DNA of 64,000 bases from Flavobacterium supellecticarium (lineage in GTDB: Bacteria > Bacteroidota > Bacteroidia > Flavobacteriales > Flavobacteriaceae), in assembly GCF_004801375.1 (NCBI RefSeq), contig NZ_SSNZ01000002.1, positions 682,001 to 746,000 on the forward strand, written 5' to 3'. This document shows, one piece after another, positions 7,123 through 15,308 of this stretch (position 1 is its first letter; every line of letters begins with the position of its first letter). Made by a program: the position numbers and the translations under genes. The notes under the pieces are model-generated. The model was not told where the DNA came from. It worked only from the letters and a program-made list of their open reading frames with translations, and made no database searches.

Positions 7123-8610
7123 ATGAAAATAGTAATCAGAATAGGACTGTTGCTAACGCTTTTGGGTATCGCATGGTCTTGCAGTCAGGAAGAATTTATT
7201 GAAAAAGGCCAGGGAATCGTTAAGGGAAGAGTCGTCGAATCGGAAACGTTTACACCCATTGCCAACGCCCGGGTATCGTCCAGTCCAAGTACTAGTACGG
7301 TTTTTACCGATTCGTCGGGTTATTATACCGTGACTCAGGTGAACGAAGGCGATTATTCGTTCGAAGCCCGAAAAGACGGTTATATCGCCAAATTCGAGGC
7401 GGTACACGTAAACACCGGCGGAACGACCGAAATGGTTTTTGAACTGGTGAAACAACAACAAAATAATTTGCCGCCAACGGTTCCGGTGTTGACCACGCCA
7501 ACCGATAATGCGTTGGATCAGTCGCTGGAAGTAACCCTTAAATGGACGTGTACCGATCCGGAACAGGATGCACTTACCTATAAGGTTACGCTACGAAACG
7601 ATACGAGCAATAGTGTCGTGACCTATGATGCTATTACGACGACCAGCTTTACGCTGACGAATCTGAATTATAGCACCAAATATTATTGGCAGGTTACGGC
7701 GAACGACGGCATTAATGCAGATGTGAACAGTCTTACGAGTTCGTTCCGAACGCTGATGTTTCCGAATGCCCGGTATCTTTTTGTTCGGAAAGCCGGTGAC
7801 AACAATGTGATTTTTACCGCCGATGATGCCGGAAATGAATTGCAGATCACCTCAGATGCAACCAATAGCTTCCGACCGCGCAAAAACACCCAGGCCAACA
7901 AAATTGCGTTTATCAGAACTACTGGCGGACAAGGGCATATTTACACGATGCGTCCCGACGGTTCCAGCGAATTTAAAGTGACAAGCAATGTTCCGGTGGC
8001 TGGGTTTAATCTGGATTATTACAATTACTGTTGGCGCGCCAATGGTAGTCAGCTGATTTATTCCAATTTCGATAAACTCTACCGAATTAATGCCGATGGT
8101 AGTGGCTTAATCCAATTGTACCAAACACCAAATGGGAAATTTATATCGGAATGCGACTGGAGTTACGACGGCAATCGTATTGCGCTTAAAGTGAATGATC
8201 TTAGCGGTTATAATGTTGAAATTTATGTGATTGATATGTCCGGAAATGTCGTTGCAAATGTGTTATCCGGCTTTAATGGTGCCGCCGGAGGCTTACATTT
8301 GTCTGTAAATAATACCAAACTGGTATTTACCCGAGACGTTTCCGGTTACCAAAGTAGCGATTACCGTCAGTTGGACAACCGCATATTTATGTACGATTTT
8401 ACAAACAGTACAACAACCGAAGTCGCGGTGCAACGTCCGGCCGGATACAACGATCTGGATGTACGCTTTTCACCAAATGAAGCCGAACTGATCTTTGTGA
8501 GTACGTCCAACGATGGCGTATCGCCGCGAACGATAACAAAATATACGATGGGAACATCGAATTCCCGGACAGCACTGTTTAGCAACGGTGTGATGCCCGA
8601 CTGGAAATAA
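7123..8610 (+). CDS. Lipoprotein: carboxypeptidase-regulatory-like, FnIII-like and TolB-like propeller domains
   Basis: Lipoprotein of 495 residues with lipobox GIAWSC (Cys20). Domain order from the sequence: a carboxypeptidase regulatory-like beta-sandwich (~32-112, with GRVVESETFTPIANARV), an FnIII/Ig-like segment (~115-212, with TLKWTCTDPEQDALTYKV and YYWQVTANDG) and a TolB/WD40-like propeller (~216-495) with repeated blades such as IYTMRPDGSSEFKVT, LYRINADGSGLIQL and IYVIDMSGNVVAN. No enzyme motif is visible. It is 11 nt after csgG and before a terminator, so it belongs to the curli-like operon. A cell-surface or periplasmic scaffold for fibres is a guess from context. Confidence 0.75.
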   Translation: MKIVIRIGLLLTLLGIAWSCSQEEFIEKGQGIVKGRVVESETFTPIANARVSSSPSTSTVFTDSSGYYTVTQVNEGDYSFEARKDGYIAKFEAVHVNTGGTTEMVFELVKQQQNNLPPTVPVLTTPTDNALDQSLEVTLKWTCTDPEQDALTYKVTLRNDTSNSVVTYDAITTTSFTLTNLNYSTKYYWQVTANDGINADVNSLTSSFRTLMFPNARYLFVRKAGDNNVIFTADDAGNELQITSDATNSFRPRKNTQANKIAFIRTTGGQGHIYTMRPDGSSEFKVTSNVPVAGFNLDYYNYCWRANGSQLIYSNFDKLYRINADGSGLIQLYQTPNGKFISECDWSYDGNRIALKVNDLSGYNVEIYVIDMSGNVVANVLSGFNGAAGGLHLSVNNTKLVFTRDVSGYQSSDYRQLDNRIFMYDFTNSTTTEVAVQRPAGYNDLDVRFSPNEAELIFVSTSNDGVSPRTITKYTMGTSNSRTALFSNGVMPDWK

Positions 8611-8631
8611 ACGTCCACCTCTTTCTTTTGG

Positions 8632-8675
8632 TAAAGGTGTGTCTCTTGAACATTAGGGGCGCACCTTTATTATTT
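8632..8675 (+). terminator. Terminator after the curli-like operon lipoprotein gene
   Basis: TAAAGGTG at 8632-8639 pairs with CACCTTTA at 8662-8669 (stem extended by two pairs), with a 20-nt loop and a T-rich tail. Confidence 0.65.
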
Positions 8676-8747
8676 TCGCGAATAAAACGCCGGAATACTT
8701 TTAAAATTCACCGGAATATCGTTAATTCGTTACTGTAAACTACTGAA

Positions 8748-9575
8748 ATGAGATCGTTTTTAGCCCTTTTTCTGTTCCTTGCGGCCGCGTTTAACGCATC
8801 GGCACAGGAATCATTTGTTGTCTATTTCGAAAGCAACAAACACGAACCAAATAAAAAAGAAATGCTCCGACTGGAAAGCTGGATGCAACAAAATGCCACA
8901 TCCAAAATCGTCGCGATTAACGGCTTTACCGACGAAGATGGAACCACGGCCTATAACGATACGCTGGCTCAGAAACGGGTGTCCTTTATTTATGATCTGG
9001 TAAAAGAAAAAGTAAAAACCCGTGACGATTTTAAAACGCGCAGTTTCGGGGAAAGTCATAAACAATCTAAAATCAAAGCCGAAAACCGGAAAGTAACCAT
9101 CCATTATATTTTGGCGAAAGACCTGTCGCGGGAAAATGAAATATTAGGAATTAAACCGGTTACCGAGGTCAAACGAGTGGAATTACCGCTTGATGCTTCA
9201 TTGACCATGCGCGTGGAAAACGCCCGGGTTGGGGACAAACTAAAACTCGAGAATCTTAATTTTTACGAAAATACCTTTGCTATTTTACCCGAATCCCGAC
9301 CGAAAATGTTTGAATTACTGGAGATCATGAAAAAGAATCCGAAACTAAAAATCCAGATTCAGGGACATATCTGCTGTATGCCAAACGATCGGGCCGATTT
9401 GTCGACCAAACGCGCCAAAGCCATCCGAATGTTTTTGGAAGCACACGGAATCGATAAAAGCCGGGCGACCTTTAAAGGATTCGGAAGTACACAACCGATC
9501 AATCCGCTACCGGAGAAAAATGAAGAAGAGCGCGCGGCCAACAGAAGAGTGGAAATTGAAATCATAGAAAACTAA
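8748..9575 (+). CDS. Tandem OmpA-domain peptidoglycan-binding protein
   Basis: Secreted 275-residue protein with signal peptide ending NASAQ (~20). It holds two OmpA C-terminal domains. The first (~22-120) has VYFESNKHEPNKKEMLRLES and INGFTDEDGTTAYNDTLAQKR. The second (~165-272) has IQIQGHICCMPNDRADLSTK and GFGSTQPINPLPEKNEEERA then NRRVEIEI. OmpA domains bind the diaminopimelate of peptidoglycan. The second domain keeps the NRRVEI signature and an Asp-Arg pair; the first is more divergent. It lies 137 nt past the propeller lipoprotein, across a hairpin, so it may be a separate unit or read-through from the curli-like operon. An anchoring role for the amyloid apparatus is inferred only from position. 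Confidence 0.82.
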   Translation: MRSFLALFLFLAAAFNASAQESFVVYFESNKHEPNKKEMLRLESWMQQNATSKIVAINGFTDEDGTTAYNDTLAQKRVSFIYDLVKEKVKTRDDFKTRSFGESHKQSKIKAENRKVTIHYILAKDLSRENEILGIKPVTEVKRVELPLDASLTMRVENARVGDKLKLENLNFYENTFAILPESRPKMFELLEIMKKNPKLKIQIQGHICCMPNDRADLSTKRAKAIRMFLEAHGIDKSRATFKGFGSTQPINPLPEKNEEERAANRRVEIEIIEN

Positions 9576-9604
9576 GCGGAATATTTTCAAATCCGCATTT
9601 TTTT
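9576..9604 (+). terminator. Terminator after the OmpA-domain gene
   Basis: GCGGA at 9576-9580 pairs with TCCGC at 9592-9596, followed by A and eight or so T residues. The stem is short. Confidence 0.5.
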
Positions 9605-9631
9605 CAAATTCCACATTTTAGAGTATCTTTG
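9601..9631 (+). promoter_or_regulatory. Predicted promoter of the purM-like gene
   Basis: TATCTTTG at 9624-9631 is a perfect -7 box; a TTTT run at 9601-9604, 19 nt upstream, serves as a weak -33. Confidence 0.6.
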
Positions 9632-9656
9632 CGGGACAACAACACACACAAAATAC

Positions 9657-10835
9657 ATGAGTTCTGATACGAGTAAACGTTACAGTTTAAGAGGCGTTTC
9701 TGCCGCCAAAGAAGATGTGCATAACGCCATTAAAAACATAGACAAAGGGCTTTTTCCAAAAGCATTCTGCAAAATAGTACCCGATTACCTGACCAATGAC
9801 GCCGATTATTGCTTGATCATGCATGCCGATGGTGCTGGTACAAAATCCTCATTAGCGTATTTATACTGGAAAGAAACCGGCGATATGTCCGTTTGGAAAG
9901 GCATTGCACAAGACGCTTTGATTATGAATATCGACGACCTGTTATGTGTGGGAGCGGTCGATAACATTATGCTGTCGTCTACCATCGGACGAAACAAAAA
10001 CCTGATTCCGGGTGAGGTAATTTCGGCCATCATTAACGGAACTGAAGAACTGATCGCCGAATTAAAATCGTTTGGCGTAACCATTCATTCCACCGGAGGC
10101 GAAACGGCCGATGTGGGTGATTTGGTACGTACCCTGATTGTCGATTCGACCGTAACGGCACGAATGAAACGCGCTGATGTGATCGATAATGCCAATATTA
10201 AAGCCGGTGACGTAATTGTCGGTTTGGCTTCTTTCGGACAGGCAACGTACGAAACCGAATACAATGGCGGAATGGGAAGTAACGGACTAACATCGGCACG
10301 TCATGATGTATTTCATAACTACCTGGCGCAAAAATACCCGGAAAGTTTTGATGCTTCCGTACCGGCAGATTTGGTGTATTCCGGAAATGTAAAACTAACG
10401 GATGCGGTCGAAAACGCACCGATCGATGCCGGAAAACTGGTATTGTCGCCTACGCGGACGTATGCACCGGTGATCAAAAAAATACTGGAAAAATACAACG
10501 CTACTCAAATCCATGGAATGGTACATTGTAGTGGTGGGGCGCAAACTAAAATCCTACATTTTGTAGAAAACCTACATATCATAAAAGACAATTTATTTCC
10601 GGTGCCTCCTTTATTTCAATTGATTCAGGAGCAATCCAAAACCGATTGGAAAGAAATGTATCAGGTGTTTAATTGTGGTCATCGTATGGAATTGTACGTG
10701 CCGGCCGAAATTGCAGCAGACATTATTGCGATTTCAAAATCGTTTAATATCGAGGCACAAATCGTAGGACGCGTAGCAGCAGCCGAAACAAAAAAGCTCA
10801 CGATAAACAGCGAATACGGACAATTCGAATATTAA
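9657..10835 (+). CDS. purM: Phosphoribosylformylglycinamidine cyclo-ligase (AIR synthase)
   Basis: Fifth step of purine biosynthesis: ATP-dependent ring closure of FGAM to aminoimidazole ribotide, cytosolic. The AIR synthase N-terminal domain shows HADGAGTKSSLAYLY (~57) and MNIDDLLCVGAVDNIM (~93); the glycine-rich HSTGGETADVGDLVRT (~143) is the phosphate-binding stretch. The C-terminal half (~185-390) has VGLASFGQATYETEYNGGMG and MVHCSGGAQTKIL. At 392 residues it is ~45 longer than the E. coli enzyme, as is usual in Bacteroidota. The start follows a good promoter and the gene is monocistronic, with its own terminator. Confidence 0.93.
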   Translation: MSSDTSKRYSLRGVSAAKEDVHNAIKNIDKGLFPKAFCKIVPDYLTNDADYCLIMHADGAGTKSSLAYLYWKETGDMSVWKGIAQDALIMNIDDLLCVGAVDNIMLSSTIGRNKNLIPGEVISAIINGTEELIAELKSFGVTIHSTGGETADVGDLVRTLIVDSTVTARMKRADVIDNANIKAGDVIVGLASFGQATYETEYNGGMGSNGLTSARHDVFHNYLAQKYPESFDASVPADLVYSGNVKLTDAVENAPIDAGKLVLSPTRTYAPVIKKILEKYNATQIHGMVHCSGGAQTKILHFVENLHIIKDNLFPVPPLFQLIQEQSKTDWKEMYQVFNCGHRMELYVPAEIAADIIAISKSFNIEAQIVGRVAAAETKKLTINSEYGQFEY

Positions 10836-10848
10836 TAAAATACCAAAA

Positions 10849-10876
10849 AATCCCTCAAATGAGGGATTTTTTTTAT
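10849..10876 (+). terminator. Intrinsic terminator after purM
   Basis: AAATCCCTC at 10849-10857 pairs with GAGGGATTT at 10861-10869 (short A-rich loop), followed by a T-run. Confidence 0.85.
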
Positions 10877-10905
10877 AAGGAATACCACTAAAAGAAATAT
10901 CTTTG
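10867..10905 (+). promoter_or_regulatory. Predicted promoter before the 146-residue gene
   Basis: TATCTTTG at 10898-10905 is a perfect -7 box, 17 nt before the ATG at 10923. A T-run at 10867-10874 lies about 23 nt upstream. Confidence 0.5.
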
Positions 10906-10922
10906 AAGGAAACAAATTGACT

Positions 10923-11363
10923 ATGAAAATCAACTTAAAAACAGGAATAGCCGAACTGGTTTTCGGAATGAAACAGCAGGATGTGGAAGGGGTTTATGGC
11001 AAACCGGACCGTCAGTATAAAGATGATGATAACAACATCATTTACCTGTATAACGACAAGTATTTACGCCTTACGTTTTATGAAGATGAAGATATGAAAT
11101 TGGGCTATATTATCGGTTCGCATCCCGAATTGGAATTATTTGACGTCAAACTGATCGGTAAGGATATTAAAACGGTACAGGAAGCGATTTTAGCAAAAGG
11201 AATCAAAGACTGGGAAACCGAAACATTCGATACGGTGGATAACGTATTCAACGAAAGCAACTGGCTGATTTTACAATCGGAATTTGGAAAAATCATCCGT
11301 GTTGAGGTTGGTGCGATTATCAACGATAAGGACGAATTCGACTGGAAATTCAAATCAAAATAG
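10923..11363 (+). CDS. Hypothetical cytosolic protein
   Basis: Unrecognised 146-residue protein without signal peptide or membrane segment. It opens with LKTGIAELVFGMKQQDVEGV then YGKPDRQY, a pattern seen in small proteins where a short 'GMTxxxVxxLLGxP' motif begins an alpha/beta fold. The rest alternates charged strands and helices (LRLTFYEDEDMKLGYI, NWLILQSEFGKIIRVEVGAI). An in-frame TTG at 10917 is possible, but ATG at 10923 is better placed relative to the promoter. The stop is 3 nt before the Crp/Fnr gene, so the two are probably cotranscribed. Confidence 0.75.
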   Translation: MKINLKTGIAELVFGMKQQDVEGVYGKPDRQYKDDDNNIIYLYNDKYLRLTFYEDEDMKLGYIIGSHPELELFDVKLIGKDIKTVQEAILAKGIKDWETETFDTVDNVFNESNWLILQSEFGKIIRVEVGAIINDKDEFDWKFKSK

Positions 11364-11366
11364 GCG

Positions 11367-11930
11367 ATGACAGCCACAGAGATTGTACAATCCATCCAGC
11401 CATTGCCGGAAAAATCCCTGCAAAAAATCCTTGATAAACTGTCGGAAGTGGCCTATCCCAAAGGCCATCATCTGATTGAAAGCAATAAAATCGAAAACGA
11501 TATTTATTTTATCAAAAAAGGAATGGCAAGGGCATTTTGTTATACCAGTGATACCGAAGTAACCTTTTGGTTTGGTCGGGAAGGAGGGGTTGTACTGTCA
11601 TTTAACAGCTATATCTTTGGGAAAACAGGATACGAAACAATAGAACTGCTCGAAAATGCCGAATTATACCATATTAAGGCATCCGAGTTAAAAGCGTTGT
11701 ACGAAGAAGATATCCATATCGCCAATTGGGGGCGAAAACTCAGTGAATACGAACTGGTCAAAACGGAAGAACGACTCATTTCTCGTCAGTTTAAATCGGC
11801 TTTAGAACGCTATGAAGAATTGATAAAAGGCGATCCGGAGTTATTAAATCGGGTATCGTTGGGACATATTGCGTCCTATTTGGGCGTTACTCAGGTCACT
11901 TTAAGTCGGATTCGAGCCGAAATTCGCTAG
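11367..11930 (+). CDS. Crp/Fnr family transcriptional regulator
   Basis: 187 residues. An N-terminal cyclic-nucleotide-binding-like beta-roll (~20-115: VAYPKGHHLIESNKIENDIY then FIKKGMARAF) is followed by a dimer helix and a C-terminal winged helix (~140-187) ending NRVSLGHIASYLGVTQVTLS then RIRAEIR, the recognition-helix pattern of this family. The N-terminal domain lacks the conserved Arg/Ser phosphate cassette of true cAMP receptors, so the ligand is unknown. It overlaps no neighbour; an SMR exporter gene starts 62 nt downstream on the same strand and is a plausible target. Confidence 0.9.
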   Translation: MTATEIVQSIQPLPEKSLQKILDKLSEVAYPKGHHLIESNKIENDIYFIKKGMARAFCYTSDTEVTFWFGREGGVVLSFNSYIFGKTGYETIELLENAELYHIKASELKALYEEDIHIANWGRKLSEYELVKTEERLISRQFKSALERYEELIKGDPELLNRVSLGHIASYLGVTQVTLSRIRAEIR

Positions 11931-11992
11931 CTTTTTTATCATTTGTTAAAAAATAACCGATTAAAAAAACGGAATTTTGCAGTCTAAAATAA

Positions 11993-12325
11993 ATGCAAAT
12001 GAACTGGATTTTAATTGTTATCGCCGGACTGTTTGAAGTAGGATTCGCTTCTTGTCTTGGAAAAGCCAAAGATACCACCGGAAATGAATCCGTTATGTGG
12101 TATTCCGGATTTTTTATCTGTCTAACCATTAGTATGTTGTTATTGATCAAAGCAACACAAACCTTACCAATTGGTACAGCTTATGCGGTGTGGACCGGAA
12201 TAGGTGCAGTAGGTACCGTATTGGTCGGCATTATTTTCTTTAAAGAACCGGCCGATTTCTGGCGATTGTTCTTTATTGTGACCCTGATTGCCTCAATCAT
12301 CGGATTAAAATACGTATCCCACTAA
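11993..12325 (+). CDS. Small multidrug resistance (SMR) transporter, SugE/Gdx-like
   Basis: Four-helix inner-membrane exporter of 110 residues that works as a dual-topology dimer. The first helix holds the essential glutamate in IVIAGLFEVGFASCLGKAK (Glu ~16). Helices 2-4 follow at ~33-52, ~58-78 and ~85-105, with the family motif PIGTAYAVWTGIGAVGTVLV. The Gly-Leu-Phe-Glu-Val start and WTGIGAVG fit the SugE/Gdx (guanidinium exporter) branch more than EmrE, but the substrate cannot be fixed from sequence. The start may be Met1 or Met3. Confidence 0.9.
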   Translation: MQMNWILIVIAGLFEVGFASCLGKAKDTTGNESVMWYSGFFICLTISMLLLIKATQTLPIGTAYAVWTGIGAVGTVLVGIIFFKEPADFWRLFFIVTLIASIIGLKYVSH

Positions 12326-12385
12326 GAGCAAAAACTTTAAGAAATATTTAAAGCCGTCTTCCGTTTAATTTTACATTGTTGGAAG

Positions 12386-12393
12386 TAACTTTG
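12386..12393 (+). promoter_or_regulatory. Predicted -7 box before the methyltransferase gene
   Basis: TAACTTTG matches TAnnTTTG exactly; the -33 region is weak. Predicted start of transcription is near 12400, which favours the ATG at 12431. Confidence 0.5.
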
Positions 12394-12430
12394 TATAGCA
12401 TTAGGTTTTATAGTGCTTAACAAAGAAAAG

Positions 12431-13174
12431 ATGAAAGACAATTTTTCAAAAATAGCATCGGAATACGCTGTTTTCAGACCGGGATATCCACAGGAAATTA
12501 TCGACTATATAGTAGCGTTGGCGCCACGTACGGAACAGGCGTTGGACATGGCTACGGGAAACGGTCAGTTGGCCCGGAAGTTAGCTTTATATTTTGATCA
12601 GGTGTATGCGACCGATATCAGTGCTCAGCAAATTGAAAATGCCGAAAAAGCAGCCAATATCACCTATAGCCTGCAACCGTCTGAAAAAACCGATTTTACC
12701 GACAAACAATTTGACCTGATTGCGGTAGCGCAGGCGATACACTGGTTTGATTTTAATACGTTTAACAAGGAGATTTACAGAATTCTGAAAAATGATGGGA
12801 TTTTTGTGGTATTGGGTTACGGATTGCTAAAAACAAACCCGAAAACCGATGTCATTATTAAAAAACTATATAAAGAAATTTTAGGTGACTATTGGGATAA
12901 GGAACGGCGGTATATCGACGAGAATTATAAAACGATTCCATTCCCGTACGAAGAAATCAAAACCAGATCGTTCGAAAACCATTACGAATGGGATTACGAA
13001 CAATTGTTAGGCTATCTGGGAACCTGGTCGGCCGTACAACATTATAAAAAGCAAAATCAAACCGACCCGTTGGAACTTATCCGGAAAGAACTGAAAACAT
13101 CCTGGAAAGAAAGCGATAAAAAAGTAACATTTCCACTACTTTTGCGGATAGGAAAATTACAGAAAACACTTTAA
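12431..13174 (+). CDS. Class I SAM-dependent methyltransferase
   Basis: 247 residues from the ATG at 12431 (an in-frame GTG at 12413 would add six residues but sits very close to the predicted transcription start). The SAM-binding glycine motif is ALDMATGNGQLARKLA (~38-53), with YATDIS (motif II acidic residue) and FDLIAVAQAIHWFDFNTF (motif IV/post-II) after it. This pattern matches methyltransferase family 11 enzymes related to yeast trans-aconitate methyltransferase-like proteins. The substrate is unknown. It lies 9 nt before ruvX and is likely cotranscribed. Confidence 0.88.
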   Translation: MKDNFSKIASEYAVFRPGYPQEIIDYIVALAPRTEQALDMATGNGQLARKLALYFDQVYATDISAQQIENAEKAANITYSLQPSEKTDFTDKQFDLIAVAQAIHWFDFNTFNKEIYRILKNDGIFVVLGYGLLKTNPKTDVIIKKLYKEILGDYWDKERRYIDENYKTIPFPYEEIKTRSFENHYEWDYEQLLGYLGTWSAVQHYKKQNQTDPLELIRKELKTSWKESDKKVTFPLLLRIGKLQKTL

Positions 13175-13183
13175 CGACTAGTT

Positions 13184-13600
13184 ATGCCGAGAATAGTAGC
13201 CATAGATTACGGACAAAAGCGAACCGGAATAGCGGTAACCGACGAATTGCAGATTATCGCATCGGGACTTACAACCGTTCCTTCCGAAGAGGTAATCGCG
13301 TTTTTAAAAACATATTTTGAAAAAGAAGACGTAATAAAAGTACTGATTGGAGAACCCTTACAAATGAACGGTCAGCCGTCTGAAAGCACTCCGGTAATCG
13401 AAGCTTTTGTAACCCGGTTTAAAGCGGCTTTTCCCGACATGAAAGTGGAGCGTGTAGACGAACGTTTTACATCAAAAATGGCTTTTCAGACCATGATCGA
13501 TAGTGGATTAAAAAAGAAACAACGACAAAATAAAGCCCTTATTGATGAGATTTCTGCAACAATTATGCTTCGGGATTATTTAACTCGAAAAATGATTTAG
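13184..13600 (+). CDS. ruvX: Putative pre-16S rRNA nuclease / Holliday junction resolvase YqgF
   Basis: RNase H-fold nuclease of 138 residues, the usual length. Asp7 in VAIDYGQKRTGIAVTD, the GEPLQMNGQPSE loop, VDERFTS and the C-terminal ALIDEISATIMLRDYL with its Asp are the four conserved family motifs. The family (YqgF/RuvX) processes the 5' end of 16S rRNA in E. coli and may cut Holliday junctions. Here it follows the methyltransferase gene by 9 nt. Confidence 0.94.
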   Translation: MPRIVAIDYGQKRTGIAVTDELQIIASGLTTVPSEEVIAFLKTYFEKEDVIKVLIGEPLQMNGQPSESTPVIEAFVTRFKAAFPDMKVERVDERFTSKMAFQTMIDSGLKKKQRQNKALIDEISATIMLRDYLTRKMI

Positions 13601-13681
13601 AAAAAAACTATAATTTACTAAAAGTGCGTTTTGCATTGTAAAGGTTGGAAAAAAGTGATAGTTTTTTCAAACTTTCTAAAG

Positions 13682-13689
13682 TAACTTTG
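13682..13689 (+). promoter_or_regulatory. Predicted mqo -7 box
   Basis: TAACTTTG, perfect -7 match, with a T-run at 13662-13667 upstream. It is 17 nt before the start codon. Confidence 0.55.
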
Positions 13690-13706
13690 CACTTTAAAAT
13701 ACTGCG

Positions 13707-15203
13707 ATGACTACTACAATACAAAAAACTGAGGCCGATGTGGTCTTAATTGGAGCAGGAATAATGAGCGCAACATTAGGACTACTACTAAAAGAACTAC
13801 AACCAAACTTAAAAATTGAAATCTTTGAACGTTTAGATGTTGCGGCTGCCGAAAGTTCGGATGCCTGGAACAATGCCGGAACAGGGCACTCAGCGTTTTG
13901 TGAATTGAACTACACTCCGGAACTGGAAGACGGTTCCGTAGAAACCAAAAAAGCCGTAAAAATCGTGGAATCCTTTGAAGTTTCCCGTCAATTCTGGGCC
14001 TATCTGGTAGAACAGGGATTGTTGGATAATCCGGAAAGTTTTATCAGAAGCGTACCGCATATGAGCTTTGTTTGGGGCGAAAAAAATGTAAAGTACCTTA
14101 AAAAACGATTTGAGGAACTACAAAAATACCATCTTTTTAAAGGGATGGAATATACAGAAGACCCGAACCGGATTCGCGAATGGGCTCCTTTGATCATGGA
14201 AGGCCGTAAAGGAACCAAAAAACTCGCGGCTACCTCGATGAAAATCGGTACCGATGTGAACTTTGGAGCGTTGACCCGTAGTATTTTTAATCACCTGCAA
14301 AAACAGGACGGTGTAAAAATGCACTTTAATCACGAGGTAAAAGATCTTAAAAAATACGAAGACGGAAGCTGGAAAGTAAAAGTAAAAGACGAAACCAACG
14401 GACAGAAAAAAAGAGTAAAAGCGAAATTCGTTTTTATCGGAGCCGGTGGCGGATCCTTATTATTACTGGAAAAAGCGAATATCCCGGAAGGAAACGGTTT
14501 TGGTGGGTTCCCGGTAAGCGGACAATGGCTAAAATGTGTGAATTCGGAAATCATCGAAAAACACCAGGCCAAAGTATACGGAAAAGCATCGGTTGGCGCG
14601 CCACCAATGTCGGTTCCGCATATCGATACGCGTATGATCGATGGAAACAAGGCTTTATTATTCGGACCGTATGCCGGATTTTCGACCAAGTTTTTGAAAA
14701 ATGGATCGTATTTCGATTTGGCACAATCCATCAAATTAAACAATATCAAACCGATGCTTTCTGCCGGTATTAAAAATATTCCGTTGACGAAATATTTAAT
14801 TGATCAGGTATTTCAGTCCTCGGAAGATCGTTTAAAAGCCTTAAAAGAATATTTACCGGATGCGAAAAAAGAAGACTGGGTATTGGAAAATGCTGGTCAG
14901 CGTGTACAGGTAATTAAAAAAGACAAAGAAGGAAGAGGTGTTTTGGAATTCGGAACTGAAGTAGTGAATGCAGCCGATGGTTCACTGGCGGTATTACTGG
15001 GCGCTTCTCCGGGTGCTTCGACTACCGTTTCGATCATGTTGGATTTGTTGGGACGTTGTTTCCCGGAACAATTGGCAACTCCGGAATGGCAATCCAAACT
15101 AAAAGAAATGATCCCTTCTTACGGTACTTTACTGAATGATCAACCTGAATTGGCGGATTCATTACGCGCCCATACGGCTAAAGTATTAAAACTGGAAAAT
15201 TAG
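13707..15203 (+). CDS. mqo: Malate:quinone oxidoreductase
   Basis: FAD-dependent peripheral membrane enzyme oxidising L-malate to oxaloacetate and passing electrons to menaquinone. The dinucleotide fold begins at VVLIGAGIMSATLG (GAGIMS at 16-21). Family motifs include ERLDVAAAESSDAWNNAGTG (~41-60), HSAFCELNYTP and the C-terminal AADGSLAVLLGASPGASTTV (~425-444). The 498-residue length fits the Bacteroidota form, a little shorter than E. coli Mqo. It is monocistronic. Confidence 0.96.
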   Translation: MTTTIQKTEADVVLIGAGIMSATLGLLLKELQPNLKIEIFERLDVAAAESSDAWNNAGTGHSAFCELNYTPELEDGSVETKKAVKIVESFEVSRQFWAYLVEQGLLDNPESFIRSVPHMSFVWGEKNVKYLKKRFEELQKYHLFKGMEYTEDPNRIREWAPLIMEGRKGTKKLAATSMKIGTDVNFGALTRSIFNHLQKQDGVKMHFNHEVKDLKKYEDGSWKVKVKDETNGQKKRVKAKFVFIGAGGGSLLLLEKANIPEGNGFGGFPVSGQWLKCVNSEIIEKHQAKVYGKASVGAPPMSVPHIDTRMIDGNKALLFGPYAGFSTKFLKNGSYFDLAQSIKLNNIKPMLSAGIKNIPLTKYLIDQVFQSSEDRLKALKEYLPDAKKEDWVLENAGQRVQVIKKDKEGRGVLEFGTEVVNAADGSLAVLLGASPGASTTVSIMLDLLGRCFPEQLATPEWQSKLKEMIPSYGTLLNDQPELADSLRAHTAKVLKLEN

Positions 15204-15226
15204 AGTATAGTTTAAAATAAACGAAT

Positions 15227-15262
15227 AAAAACCGGCACTGTTATAATAGTACCGGTTTTTTG
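15227..15262 (+). terminator. Terminator after mqo
   Basis: An AAAACCGG-type stem (12 bp, one mismatch) at 15228-15239 and 15245-15256 is followed by TTTTG. Confidence 0.75.
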
Positions 15263-15266
15263 TTTT

Positions 15267-15299
15267 ATACCCGACAGGTTTTTAAAACCTGTCAGGTAT
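15267..15299. repeat. 33-bp intergenic palindrome, copy 1
   Basis: 15-nt arms around a 3-nt spacer; right arm AAACCTGTCAGGTAT, left arm complementary with one mismatch. It lies between the convergent ends of mqo and the FUSC gene. Copies 2 and 3 are at 21165 and 55123. Confidence 0.9.
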
Positions 15300-15308
15300 G
15301 GATAAACG

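Noticed and set aside
14330-14749. 139-codon antisense frame in mqo
   Set aside because: Lies wholly within a strongly conserved gene and has no recognisable domain.
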